The notes: a model not told the origin generated them from the sequence alone. A DNA stretch of 21,580 nt from a virus (IMGVR_UViG_3300023245_001286:1-21580); one strand, 5' to 3'; positions 10,628 through 17,989 are shown, numbered from the stretch's first letter. Numbers and translations are program-made.

Positions 10628-11239
10628 ATGAGTATTCAAGAAAGAAATAGATACAAAAAGGAGATAGATATTTTAATAGATAGACTCCATATACTTCAAG
10701 AACAAGAAAAAGCATATAATGACCTATCAAAAGATATAGAAACACGAAAAAAAGAGATTCTAACACTTAAAAAAACAAAAGAGGACACAGATATCCTTAT
10801 TAAGTCTAAACTCTCTGTAATCGACTGATTATATATAAAAAATAAACAAATAATAGATGAAGGTGCTATAATAGAAAAAGAATCTAAAAAACTAAAAAAT
10901 ATAACAGATAAAGAAAGGGATGATTATATTTCTCAAAGAGAGATATATAATAACTTCTTAGATAAAATAAATACGTCTATAGAAAAGTCTAAATTTAAAG
11001 AAAAAGAATTTAAACATAAAATGTTATTAGCACAGAAAGAACATGACAACGCAATAGATTTAATAAAACGTGATAAGTGGGATTTATTTGAAAATGTATT
11101 AAATAATGAGAAAGCACTTGACGAACAAAAAGAAAAATGACAAGGATTAAAAAAATTATATACTAAACTTAAGGAGGATTACAAAGAACTCGACAAAGAA
11201 TATCAAGTATTACTAGAAAATTATATATTAAAAATTTAA
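10628..11239 (+). CDS. Coiled-coil protein, 203 aa, unknown
   Basis: Almost entirely Lys/Glu/Asp/Ile/Leu with heptad-like spacing from the N-terminus (RNRYKKEIDILIDRLHILQE) to the end, i.e. a long helical coiled coil with only two TGA-Gly interruptions (residues ~67 and ~170). No signal peptide or membrane segment. It lies between a minor virion protein and the tail fibre, separated from them by 12 and 2 nt, so co-expressed with them. It could be a tail/fibre connector or assembly chaperone; nothing in the sequence decides. Confidence 0.75.
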
Positions 11240-11241
11240 TT

Positions 11242-13479
11242 ATGACTGGATGATATAGAAACCCAATACAAACAGCATCAGGTGGGGGAGGAAGTTCTTG
11301 AGATGTAGTATGACCATCTTCTGCTACAGACAATGCAATTGCTAGATATGACACTACTACAGGTAAGTTGCTTCAAAATTCAACAGTATTAGTAGATGAT
11401 ACTGGTAATATGACTGCCGTATGAAATATTACGTCGGTTGTTTGATGAATGACCATATCGACTGATACAAATGGTAATTTAACTTTAGACCCAGCATGAA
11501 GTGGTACAACTACTGTTAGAGCTGGTTCAGGTTGAGTAACTATAGATACAAATGCTTGAAACTCAGATATTAATATTACACCACATTGAACTGGTAGTGT
11601 AAATATAGAATCTCCAGTACTTAATACTGATATATATTGAACTGCGGTTTTAGACGAAGACAATATGATTTCGGACTCAGATACAAAAATTGCAACTCAA
11701 CAATCCATTAAAGCATATGTTGATTCTTCAACTGGTGGAAGTCTAACAGACGGGTCAGTTGCATTTTCTAATTGAACAACTTTAGCTGAGGATAATGCTA
11801 ATTTCTTTTTTGATGATACTAATAACAGACTAGGATTATGAACTAATACTCCAGCAGAAACATTATCATTAGTCTGAAATGCTTGTATTAACCATACTGC
11901 ACTAGAAAATGACGACTACGCAGTAGAGATTGACTGTGATGCTGACGGTTTTTGAGATGTTAAGGCATTAGATATAAATTACATATCATGAGATATAGAA
12001 ACCTGAGATCATGAGTGAGTAATTTTAGTGAATATAGATGAGTCAATTTCTACATGATGAGAAGTAGTCTGATTAGACGTATTAACGACATCAGAATGAA
12101 GTGCAAATGTTATATGACTAAAAACGGGGATTAATGTAGACCCTATATCTCAATTTTCAGGTAATTTTGAGGATGCTAATAGTATATTGAATAACGCCGT
12201 GGATGTATTAACTGCATTGTCTTGATGATGAGCGGGTAATATATCAATGTTTGTAGCAGATAACGACACTATTACAATTTGATTTGCTTCTAAATTTGAA
12301 GAAGTTGAGATAATAATAGATACATGAGCGAATCAAACTATTGGACCTACTTTTGAATTTAGTACATGAGTGGGAACTTGGACTAGCTTTTCCCCTATCG
12401 ATTCAACAAACGGTTTTAGAAATACAGGAGAGTTAGCATGGAACGATTCAGATATACCAACTTGGGCAATTGGGACAGGTAGTGAGTTTTTAATTAGAAT
12501 TACAAGGACAAGAGATAACTTAAATACAACACCTATTGTAGACCTAATACAAGTATCATCAGTAACGGTTTACTCATGGGATAAAGACGGTGTGATTAGT
12601 GCTATTGGTACGGGTATTACTTGAACTGCTGCATGACTTACTTCATGAACAGTTACTACAAATGCTAATTTAACAGGAGATGTAACATCTGTCTGAAATG
12701 CAACTACAATAGCTGCTTGAGCAGTAGATATTGCAATGTTAGCTAATGGAACAGACTGAGAACTTATAACTTGGGATGCTACATGAGTACCCGATACAGT
12801 TGCCGTTTGAACTGCTACACATGTATTGACTTCTAATTGAGTCGGGTTCGCTCCTACATTTCAAGCAGCAGGAGGAGGAGGAGGATTTGATTTAACTTTC
12901 CCTCATTGAATTGATAATATGGATACTATAGTAGCAGAGGAAGTAAATACTACTAGTGAATATACAGTGCCAACATGAAAAACTCTGTATATTATGACTT
13001 ACAATGCTGTTACTAGTGTATCATCAAGCACATCTGCACTTACTATTGATACATTACGTGTAATACAGCAGCTGGAGTCGTTTGATAGTTTTATAAATTT
13101 TGCAAACCCATTAATGGCAGAAAGCGGAGCAGTAATATCAAATGGCGGTGATGCAAGTTTTGTTTCATTTACAGGTTTTTTAGTGGATAATAATACTAAT
13201 ATTACACCAATTGCGTCATCTACTTCCTATACAGTGCCAACATGAAAAAAATATATATTAACAAACTTTTATGATGAAGGTACTGGTAATACTGATTTCA
13301 CTATGTGATGAAATACTTGAATCAGCTTATTATATCCAACTATATGAAGATATGGTATTGACAAATCAATGAATATGGTACACCAACCAATAATATTAGA
13401 AGCGTGAGACGTGGTAAATACAAATACAAACGTGTGTAATCATTTTTGATATTTAATACCTACAGATTTTAGTATATAA
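11242..13479 (+). CDS. Tail fibre / receptor-binding protein, 745 aa
   Basis: Modular fibre. The N-terminal part carries typical fibre phrases: SSATDNAIARYDTTTGKLLQ, NITPHGTGSVNI, KIATQQSIKAYVDS, then NNRLGLGTNTPAETL. The middle is beta-rich; GTATHVLTSNGVGFAPTFQA and a GGGGG linker precede the C-terminal region, which holds two modules each opening with YTVPTGK, likely jelly-roll receptor-binding domains. The gene has about 47 TGA codons among about 91 Gly, the densest use in the window. One stretch (12364-12624) has eight Gly and no TGA. The ATG lies 2 nt after the preceding stop. Function as host-recognition fibre is well supported; receptor unknown. Confidence 0.87.
12961..12982 (+). repeat. 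22-bp direct repeat in the fibre gene, copy 1
   Basis: Identical to 13228-13249. Encodes YTVPTGK plus one base, the opening strand of a C-terminal fibre module. The Gly is TGA in both copies. Suggests internal duplication of the module or recombination between fibre modules. Confidence 0.85.
13228..13249 (+). repeat. 22-bp direct repeat in the fibre gene, copy 2
   Basis: Second copy of the 12961-12982 sequence, 267 bp downstream and in the same reading frame, so 89 codons separate the two YTVPTGK strands. Confidence 0.85.
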
Positions 13480-13490
13480 AAGAGTAATGC

Positions 13491-13940
13491 ATGAAAAAAT
13501 TAAAATTAGTAGAAATAAGGGGATATATTTACGTAGCATCTTACTGAGATAAATATGACCTTACAGATGAGGAATATGAAAAGATTGCAAGCGGGAAATA
13601 CTTAACTTCTATTGTTTCGGGAGTCTTTGTTTTTCAGGATAATCCTGAATATTCTGTACGAGAAAAAGCAAATGAAATTGAGGAATTTAAACAAGCATAT
13701 GAGTTAGTCTCGAATATTACATTTAAAATACAGATTTCAGAAGCAAATGAGAAAAACAATAATTGTACGTCTGACATGAAAGCACTTGCAGCATTACAAA
13801 CCACTGACCTAGAAGAAAAACTACTAGCCGCTGAGACTATTAGAGATAGCCTTTTGACGGCGTGAGTTGCTAAATACACAGACGGAAGTGATGCAGAACG
13901 TCTCGCCCTTGTAAAAGAATTTAATAATGTTTTAATATAA
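13491..13940 (+). CDS. Unknown protein following the tail fibre, 149 aa
   Basis: Begins MKKLKLVEIRGYIYVASYG and has a helical, acidic second half (REKANEIEEFKQAYELVSN; LEEKLLAAETIRDSLL). Such proteins after a fibre gene are often fibre-assembly chaperones or small tail proteins, but no family is recognised. An overlapping ATG at 13487 is in another frame that soon stops, so 13491 is chosen. Its TAA overlaps the next start by 1 nt, giving translational coupling. Confidence 0.75.
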
Positions 13941-14383
13941 TGAGGTACGTAGAGTATTTAAGCAATAGTACCTATTCTAAAATAGGGATTTCACATAGTG
14001 TTATTGTACATAAAGGGAAGGTACTTAGTTATGAAATTTGATTAACTATTTGAAGAGGAAAATTTTATATATATGATTATGAGGAATGGTTACTTTCAGT
14101 CTCTAAAATAAAGAAAGTCCAAATATTGAATATAGATTTTGATATTGAAGAGTATGAGGGGGTGGAATATGAAGGGATTGTATGCTTTGAAGCTATACAG
14201 ATTATTTTAAAAAACTTTGATTATCAAGATATGAATAGTATAAAAAAACGTACAACAAGAATAATTACTATATTCATAGCACTTGGAATTTATGGAATAT
14301 TAATATTCCTTTTCTGATACTATGGGTTCAGTATGTCAGAAGATGATTATATAACTTATAAAGAAAGTATATGCCAACAGTAA
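13940..14383 (+). CDS. Membrane-anchored protein, 147 aa, unknown
   Basis: Soluble N-terminal part (~1-105) with HSVIVHKGKVLSYEIGLTI, loosely reminiscent of the His-containing strand of NlpC/P60-like permuted papain folds, then one membrane segment at ~108-130 (IITIFIALGIYGILIFLF) and a short polar tail. The start overlaps the previous stop (TAATG), and its end overlaps the next gene by 13 nt, so it belongs to the same operon. A role in the envelope or lysis is suggested by the membrane segment and neighbours. The enzyme resemblance is weak. Confidence 0.75.
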
Positions 14384-14790
14384 CAGAAAAATTACAAAAA
14401 TTAAAGCTCACATCATATGAGTTTATGACAAATAGAGATATCAGATTTCTTGAAAAGCATTGAATAATAAACGGTATATGACCTGAAAGCTATTGAAAAA
14501 TTGCCAGATGGTTTATGACTAGATTATTTTCAATGGTATGTTATAAAAGGCATGACGTGAACTTTTGGCAGCAAACGGGATTTCATAATGCAAATTGGGG
14601 ATTGTTAAAATATAGTTTTATTTCGATAGCAAATAATTATAAAAAGATTTGTACGTTACAATGGTATAAAAAACTATATTTAGTACCTATATTCTATATT
14701 ACTATACCTTTTAAAGTATGGATTATAGCACTTGCATATTCAGCAGTTGAAAGTCCCGCATGAAAAAGGGCATATGACCTATCAAAATAA
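14371..14790 (+). CDS. Unknown protein with Cys-x3-His-Asp motif, 139 aa
   Basis: Central motif MVCYKRHDVNFWQQTGFHNA places Cys57, His61 and Asp62 before a helix, resembling the Cys-x-x-(x)-His-Asp helix of phospholipase A2-like folds; the match is short and could be coincidental. A hydrophobic stretch near residues 108-126 (LVPIFYITIPFKVWIIALAY) may be membrane-associated. The start lies inside the end of the preceding gene (13-nt overlap). Four TGA-Gly. Placed within the membrane/lysis cluster. Confidence 0.7.
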
Positions 14791-14794
14791 TATT

Positions 14795-14822
14795 TTGACT
14801 TTACTTACCAGAAAAGTAAAAT
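14795..14822 (+). promoter_or_regulatory. Candidate promoter of the lysis module
   Basis: TTGACT (14795-14800), 16-nt spacer, TAAAAT (14817-14822), in a 64-nt intergenic gap. It shares the leading TTTGACT with the candidates at 15501 and 16920. A short inverted repeat (TTTACTT/AAGTAAA) lies within the spacer region. Confidence 0.45.
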
Positions 14823-14854
14823 AAAAAACATATACTCACGTAATTCTTAAAAAG

Positions 14855-15193
14855 ATGATAGATGACTCAATTAAATTATTCATAGTAAAGGAACAAACAG
14901 AATCCAGACATAAACTATGAAATGAAATTTGAATTAAAATATCGTCTATAGATGAAAAAGTGGATAATATAAAAGGACAAGTGAGCACAAATGAGAAAAC
15001 AATTATTGAGTTAAAAAATAAAGAAGAAAACTTAAACGAGTTTAGGAATAACTTTTCTAGAGAAGTAAAAGAGGAAATAAAATCGATTAAAGTAGAAATT
15101 GAATCAAATAAAAAGACTATATGGTATGCTGTGGGAGCAACCTCGTGAATTGCATCTGCAGTACCCTTTATATCAGAAATATTAAATAAATAA
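14855..15193 (+). CDS. XhlA-like membrane protein, candidate holin component, 112 aa
   Basis: N-terminal ~85 residues form a charged coiled coil (KVDNIKGQVSTNEKTIIELK; REVKEEIKSIKVEIESNKK) followed by one C-terminal membrane segment beginning TIWYAVGATSGIASAV. This layout, amphipathic coil then a single anchor starting with Trp, resembles the XhlA-type haemolysin/holin family. It precedes a 46-aa membrane peptide (1-nt overlap, TAATG) and lies upstream of the peptidase and CHAP endolysin genes, supporting a role in lysis. Three TGA-Gly. Family membership is inferred from layout only. Confidence 0.7.
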
Positions 15194-15333
15194 TGAAAAA
15201 AGTAGTACTTATAGTCATAATATTGTTATTATTTTATAATATTGTTTTATCTGTAGGCTTTTGAACTATTAGCAGTAAAATAGAAAAAATACAATCCGAA
15301 ATCACTATAATTAAAAAGCATCTTAATTATTAA
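15193..15333 (+). CDS. Small membrane protein, candidate lysis partner, 46 aa
   Basis: N-terminal membrane segment (MKKVVLIVIILLLFYNIVL) then a charged helix (SSKIEKIQSEITIIKKHLNY). One TGA-Gly. The start overlaps the previous stop. Size and topology suit a second holin/antiholin or i-spanin-like protein; no lipobox or signature is visible. Confidence 0.7.
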
Positions 15334-15342
15334 TAATATAAT

Positions 15343-15498
15343 ATGGTAAGAATCAGAAAAGCACTTCCGGAAAGAATTAAAAAATCTACAGTGAAAAAGG
15401 ATATGAAAACAAAAATAGCACCCAAAAAACCAGCTAGCAAAACAAAATCATCTGATGTGATGAAAAGAAAATCAAGGACAGGTGGTGTTAAGACATAG
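15343..15498 (+). CDS. Small strongly basic protein, 51 aa
   Basis: Rich in Lys, Arg, Ser, Thr and Pro (KKSTVKKDMKTKIAPKKPAS; KRKSRTGGVKT), with no hydrophobic core, so probably disordered and nucleic-acid binding. No TGA; stops at TAG. It could be a packaged DNA-condensing protein or may be involved in envelope disruption; nothing decides. Confidence 0.6.
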   Translation: MVRIRKALPERIKKSTVKKDMKTKIAPKKPASKTKSSDVMKRKSRTGGVKT

Positions 15499-15500
15499 TT

Positions 15501-15527
15501 TTGACTTGTATAGATATTGAATATAAT
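15501..15527 (+). promoter_or_regulatory. Candidate promoter upstream of the metallopeptidase gene
   Basis: TTGACT (15501-15506), 15-nt spacer, TATAAT (15522-15527) followed by AGT. The arrangement is nearly the same as at 16920-16946. It lies in the 56-nt gap between the basic protein and the metallopeptidase. Confidence 0.5.
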
Positions 15528-15554
15528 AGTTGTATTAATTTATGACTATTTTTT

Positions 15555-15998
15555 ATGGGTAAAATACCAAGTGAATATAGGGGACTCCCAATTGACAGGA
15601 AAGATAAACTTCATTGATATGCTTGAATAAATGCTACATATCATATTAAAACTCAATCAATTACCGTTTATGATAGAATGGAAAAGAAAACACCTAAAGA
15701 AATAGAAGTAGTACTATACCATGAATGGTGTCACCATATATATATGAATAAAGTTACAAAAACTTATAAAACATTATGGAGGTTTATAAGTAATTGAAAA
15801 TTAATACCTATATTAAATGTATTACTGTGAACTAACTATAAAACAAATGCGTATGTTTCAGGTGCTTCAAAAAGGAATATAAATGAGGATTTTGCTTGGA
15901 CTTTAGCACAATGAGTAGATGAATGAAAACATAACAATTATATTGATATGAAAATAAAGCTAGCTACGAATATTTTAAATTACTTTAGTAATAAATAA
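15555..15998 (+). CDS. HExxH zinc metallopeptidase-like protein, 147 aa
   Basis: LYHEWCHHIYM gives an HExxH zinc site (His56, Glu57, His60); Glu111 in NEDFAWTLA is a plausible third ligand, as in gluzincins. The rest is a compact fold with no signal peptide. It lies directly before the CHAP endolysin in the lysis region, so it may be a peptidoglycan or envelope-protein peptidase, though a role in virion maturation cannot be excluded. A 6-codon frame (15542-15562, MTIFYG) overlaps its start (TATGGGTAA), which could couple translation. Six TGA-Gly. The motif is clear; the substrate is unknown. Confidence 0.75.
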
Positions 15999-16000
15999 TT

Positions 16001-16600
16001 ATGACACTAAACGAATTTATAAAAACACGGGAGGGGGGAACTATCGACTATGATTGATATTATTGATATCAATGCACAGACTTAGTAAGACAATACTGCT
16101 ATGAAATGTTCTGAGAAACTTATGCTCCTATCTGAAATGCGGCTGACCTATTTAGCCAAGACTGGGGAGATGAGTATATTAAATATGAAAACACTCCAGA
16201 ATTTATTCCCAATAGTTGAGATATTTGTATATTTGACTGACCTACAAATTTCTGACATATAGGAGTTGTAGTATCTTCGGATATTGATAATATGATGATA
16301 CTTGACCAAAACACAGGAAACTGAATTTGAGATTGAATTTGAGATAATAAAATAAGATTACATTATTATAATTATAGTAATGTAATTGGATTCGTAAGAA
16401 ATATCACTTATAACGACTGAAATATGAATAGATATACTGAGATACTAGAACAAGATATAAACGACGGTTACAGCCCAGTTTTTAATGATTTAGAAGGTGA
16501 AAGCACATTAACAGAAGCAGAAATAAAAACATTAATAGAAATTGGGTTTTCACGACTTGAAAAAAAATGGAAAAAAGATTTGCAGGAATTCATTAAATAA
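16001..16600 (+). CDS. CHAP-domain endolysin (amidase/endopeptidase), 199 aa
   Basis: Cysteine peptidoglycan hydrolase. Residues ~12-130 are the CHAP domain: TIDYDGYYGYQCTDLVRQY carries catalytic Cys25, GHIGVVVSS carries His86, and LDQNTGNGIGDG supplies the following polar/acidic region, then NVIGFVRN. A C-terminal extension (~135-199: DGYSPVFNDLEGE, EIKTLIEIGFSRLEKKWKK) may be for wall binding or regulation. About 12 TGA-Gly, including the Gly of GHIGV, so it is unreadable in the standard code. It has no signal peptide, consistent with holin-dependent release. It starts 2 nt after the metallopeptidase stop and is the last gene of the late block. Confidence 0.9.
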
Positions 16601-16658
16601 ATACACTTATATTACTTATCTACCCAACAGGGTATGATTTCCGTAGAAAAAAAACCAC
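16595..16658 (+). repeat. 64-bp tandem repeat, unit 1
   Basis: First of two identical, adjacent 64-bp units. It overlaps the last codon and stop of the endolysin gene. It contains the small hairpin TACCC-AACA-GGGTA and ends in an A-tract plus CCAC, the left arm of the terminator. Confidence 0.95.
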
Positions 16659-16722
16659 AAATAAATACACTTATATTACTTATCTACCCAACAGGGTATG
16701 ATTTCCGTAGAAAAAAAACCAC
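16659..16722 (+). repeat. 64-bp tandem repeat, unit 2
   Basis: Exact copy of unit 1. Its 3' end provides the left arm of the terminator hairpin at 16711-16746, so the duplication copied the gene end together with half a terminator. Confidence 0.95.
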
Positions 16723-16746
16723 TTTTCCTCTTTAGTGGTTTTTTTT
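16711..16746 (+). terminator. Strong intrinsic terminator ending the late block
   Basis: AAAAAAAACCACT (16711-16723) pairs with AGTGGTTTTTTTT (16734-16746) around a 10-nt loop; the A and T tracts make it potentially bidirectional. Confidence 0.9.
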
Positions 16747-16773
16747 CTTCACCATTTACTCACATATATAGCA

Positions 16774-16801
16774 TTGACAATATATTTTTTCTATATAACA
16801 T
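16774..16801 (+). promoter_or_regulatory. Candidate promoter at the start of the control region
   Basis: TTGACA (16774-16779) then either TATAAC (16794-16799, 14-nt spacer) or TAACAT (16796-16801, 16-nt spacer). It directly follows the late terminator and precedes a small ORF. Confidence 0.45.
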
Positions 16802-16828
16802 ATGGATGTTTAAAATTAAATATATAAA

Positions 16829-16918
16829 ATGTCAACAGGAAAAGATTTAAGTATTTTGCAAATAGAAGCGAGAAAATCAAAAATTAACAGATATATGAAC
16901 TTATATATATACAATTAA
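16829..16918 (+). CDS. Possible small protein, 29 aa
   Basis: Begins MSTGKDLSILQIEARKSKIN: a short amphipathic, basic helix. No TGA. It lies downstream of the TTGACA promoter with an AT-rich leader and no Shine-Dalgarno. Its end abuts the next promoter (16920). No family recognised; a chance frame is possible. Confidence 0.4.
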   Translation: MSTGKDLSILQIEARKSKINRYMNLYIYN

Positions 16919-16919
16919 T

Positions 16920-16946
16920 TTGACTATATAATAATATATCTATAAT
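16920..16946 (+). promoter_or_regulatory. Candidate strong promoter
   Basis: TTGACT (16920-16925), 15-nt spacer, TATAAT (16941-16946) followed by AGTG; same design as at 15501. With the terminator at 17122 it defines a transcript of about 190 nt. Confidence 0.6.
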
Positions 16947-16971
16947 AGTGTTGCACTAACTGGAGAATACA

Positions 16972-17097
16972 ATGAATAGAAAAAGACACAGCCGCACACA
17001 CAAGCGTACATCTTATTCACAAAAGTATTTCTTTACAAAGCAGCGCGAGCTTAAGTTCGTTAAGGGGGTGAAAATCTCTTCTAGCCGTAGAAGCTAG
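16972..17097 (+). CDS. Possible small basic protein, 41 aa
   Basis: Begins MNRKRHSRTHKRTSYSQKYF: strongly basic. Unlike the late genes it has a Shine-Dalgarno-like GGAG 8 nt before the ATG. Codon use is also different: four of seven Arg are CGC/CGT, while Arg elsewhere in the window is almost always AGA. The frame ends at TAG. It is either a transferred small gene, possibly nucleic-acid binding, or a frame fortuitously open in a structured RNA. Confidence 0.45.
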   Translation: MNRKRHSRTHKRTSYSQKYFFTKQRELKFVKGVKISSSRRS

Positions 17098-17121
17098 TCG
17101 TAATATTTTCATTTAATAATT

Positions 17122-17141
17122 AGACCTTCGGGTCTTTTTTT
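17122..17141 (+). terminator. Intrinsic terminator with TTCG loop
   Basis: AGACC-TTCG-GGTCT followed by a run of seven to eight T. Textbook form. Confidence 0.92.
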
Positions 17142-17150
17142 ATTTTCTTT

Positions 17151-17178
17151 TTGACATATTGAAATAAATCAATAATAT
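17151..17178 (+). promoter_or_regulatory. Promoter of the first kissing-loop RNA
   Basis: TTGACA (17151-17156), 16-nt spacer, TAATAT (17173-17178). It lies right after one terminator and immediately before a structured RNA that ends in another. Confidence 0.6.
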
Positions 17179-17183
17179 GAAAG

Positions 17184-17278
17184 CACATTAAAAACTACTA
17201 CTTGGGGTAATCGTTAACGCACTTACTACATAGTAGTTTTTAGAGCAAGTTTTACCCCAAGTATGACTTGCTTTTTTT
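17184..17278 (+). ncRNA. Small RNA with complementary hairpin loops, copy A
   Basis: About 95 nt. The 5' hairpin has an 11-bp perfect stem, AAAAACTACTA (17190-17200) with TAGTAGTTTTT (17231-17241), around a ~30-nt loop. The 3' hairpin, AGCAAGT (17244-17250) with ACTTGCT (17266-17272), ends in T7 and is an intrinsic terminator. The first loop starts CTTGGGGTAA (17201-17210), perfectly complementary to TTACCCCAAG (17252-17261) in the terminator loop; counting A17200 and T17262 it is 11 bp. The loops could kiss within or between molecules. No ORF of note. Same plan, unrelated sequence, as 18515-18655. Confidence 0.7.
17244..17278 (+). terminator. Terminator hairpin of RNA A
   Basis: AGCAAGT/ACTTGCT stem with a 15-nt loop and a T-tract at 17272-17278. 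The loop carries the anti-loop sequence described for RNA A. Confidence 0.8.
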
Positions 17279-17329
17279 GCACTAAAATTATCACTATAAG
17301 ATTGAATAGATAAATTCTTCCTCTTAAAA

Positions 17330-17560
17330 GCTACTTAGACTGAAATGCTTGGGATAGAAAAACTTTAGTAAGTAGTTCACGGTCGAACCACAATGAGAGC
17401 CGAACTCTATAGCTTTAGGGCATACTTACAAATGGGAACTTGTGCTAGATTTAGTTGTCTAGTCGTCTCTATCCGAGGAGCTATAACAAGGATAGATGTT
17501 AGCTGAATTAAATAAGCTAAATATAAAAACCTCATTCCAGAGTCTTTAAATTATTAAAGA
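17330..17560 (+). ncRNA. Candidate larger structured RNA or leader
   Basis: This gene-free stretch (17279-17674) is rich in inverted repeats. CTTGGGATAGA (17348-17358) pairs with TCTATCCGAGG (17468-17478), one mismatch, enclosing 131 nt with possible inner stems GTAAGTA/TACTTAC (17368-17374/17423-17429) and CTAGA/TCTAG (17446-17462). TAAGTA (17369-17374) could instead pair with TACTTA (17332-17337). AGCTATAACA pairs with TGTTAGCT (17479-17504), in competition with TTAGCT/AGCTAA (17499-17520). TCTTTAA-ATTA-TTAAAGA closes it (17543-17560) without a T-tract. The mutually exclusive pairings suggest a switch or a large RNA. No known class is recognised. 17561-17674 holds nothing I can name. Confidence 0.45.
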
Positions 17561-17674
17561 TTGTGATGTGCTGTCTTTGTATATGTATCTATTGTTTTAT
17601 AACTGATGAAGTATTATTAATTCTACTATGCTTGAATTAGACACCCGTAATTTATTTTCCTTTTCCTATAAACA

Positions 17675-17944
17675 ATGAAACAAATATTCTCAGGAATGAA
17701 GGTTAATAATAAGCTTTCTAAAGACTTAGTATTTAAAGATTGGTTATATTCTAAAAAGAAAGAAAAACATTATTCAAAAATAACTACTATTAATTATATG
17801 TTTATAGGATTTAAAAATGGATATGTTATAATATTTGAAAAAGATGGAGAAAAATTATTAATGAATCCAATTAGAGATTACTACCATACTATTAAAAACT
17901 GAGTAATTTCTAAAATAAAGAATCCTATCTGAATTCCATTTTAA
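17675..17944 (+). CDS. Unknown early protein, 89 aa
   Basis: Begins MKQIFSGMKVNNKLSKDLVF; basic and Lys-rich, with a central strand-like region (INYMFIGFKNGYVIIFEKDG) and a C-terminus including two TGA-Gly. Single compact domain, no membrane segment or catalytic motif seen. It is the first sizeable gene after the RNA-rich region, with a leader that lacks Shine-Dalgarno. Could be a host-takeover or regulatory protein; not recognised. Confidence 0.65.
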
Positions 17945-17958
17945 TAGCAGAAAAAGAA

Positions 17959-17989
17959 TACTTATATTAATAACTAAAGAGACTATGAA
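17959..17989 (+). repeat. 31-bp duplicated gene leader, copy 1
   Basis: Identical to 18128-18158 and ends in the first codons of the downstream gene (ACTAAAGAGACTATGAA). It includes ACTTATATTAAT, AT-rich and -10-like, and the purine run AAAGAG six nt before the ATG, so it could act as a portable promoter or ribosome-binding leader. Confidence 0.9.

Larger units (their letters stand above)
16953..17141 (+). ncRNA. Candidate short transcript (RNA gene and/or small mRNA)
   Basis: A transcript from the 16920 promoter to the 17122 terminator would be ~190 nt. It could fold: CGAGCTTAAGTTCG is a near-palindrome, TTCTA-GCCG-TAGAA forms a hairpin, and an outer TGAAAAT/ATTTTCA stem encloses it. It also contains the 41-codon frame at 16972, so it may be a small mRNA, an RNA gene, or both. 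GC content is visibly higher than in its surroundings. Confidence 0.4.

Noticed and set aside
11169-11663. Minus-strand frames opposite the start of the tail fibre
   Set aside because: Antisense shadows of a TGA-rich, clearly recognisable fibre gene.
14801-14819. TTTACTT/AAGTAAA hairpin as a terminator
   Set aside because: No T-tract follows and a promoter-like sequence overlaps it.
16634-16733. ORF MISVEKKPQINTL... running through the 64-bp repeats
   Set aside because: The unit length is not a multiple of three, so the two copies are read in different frames, and the frame ends within the terminator.
17341-17480. tRNA-like gene, including a possible tRNA-Gly(UCA)
   Set aside because: GGTCGAACC resembles a T-arm, but no acceptor stem, anticodon arm or CCA end fits around it.
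17393-17515. 40-codon frame within the structured RNA region
   Set aside because: No plausible leader, one TGA, Cys-rich and low similarity to anything; strong inverted repeats explain the sequence better.
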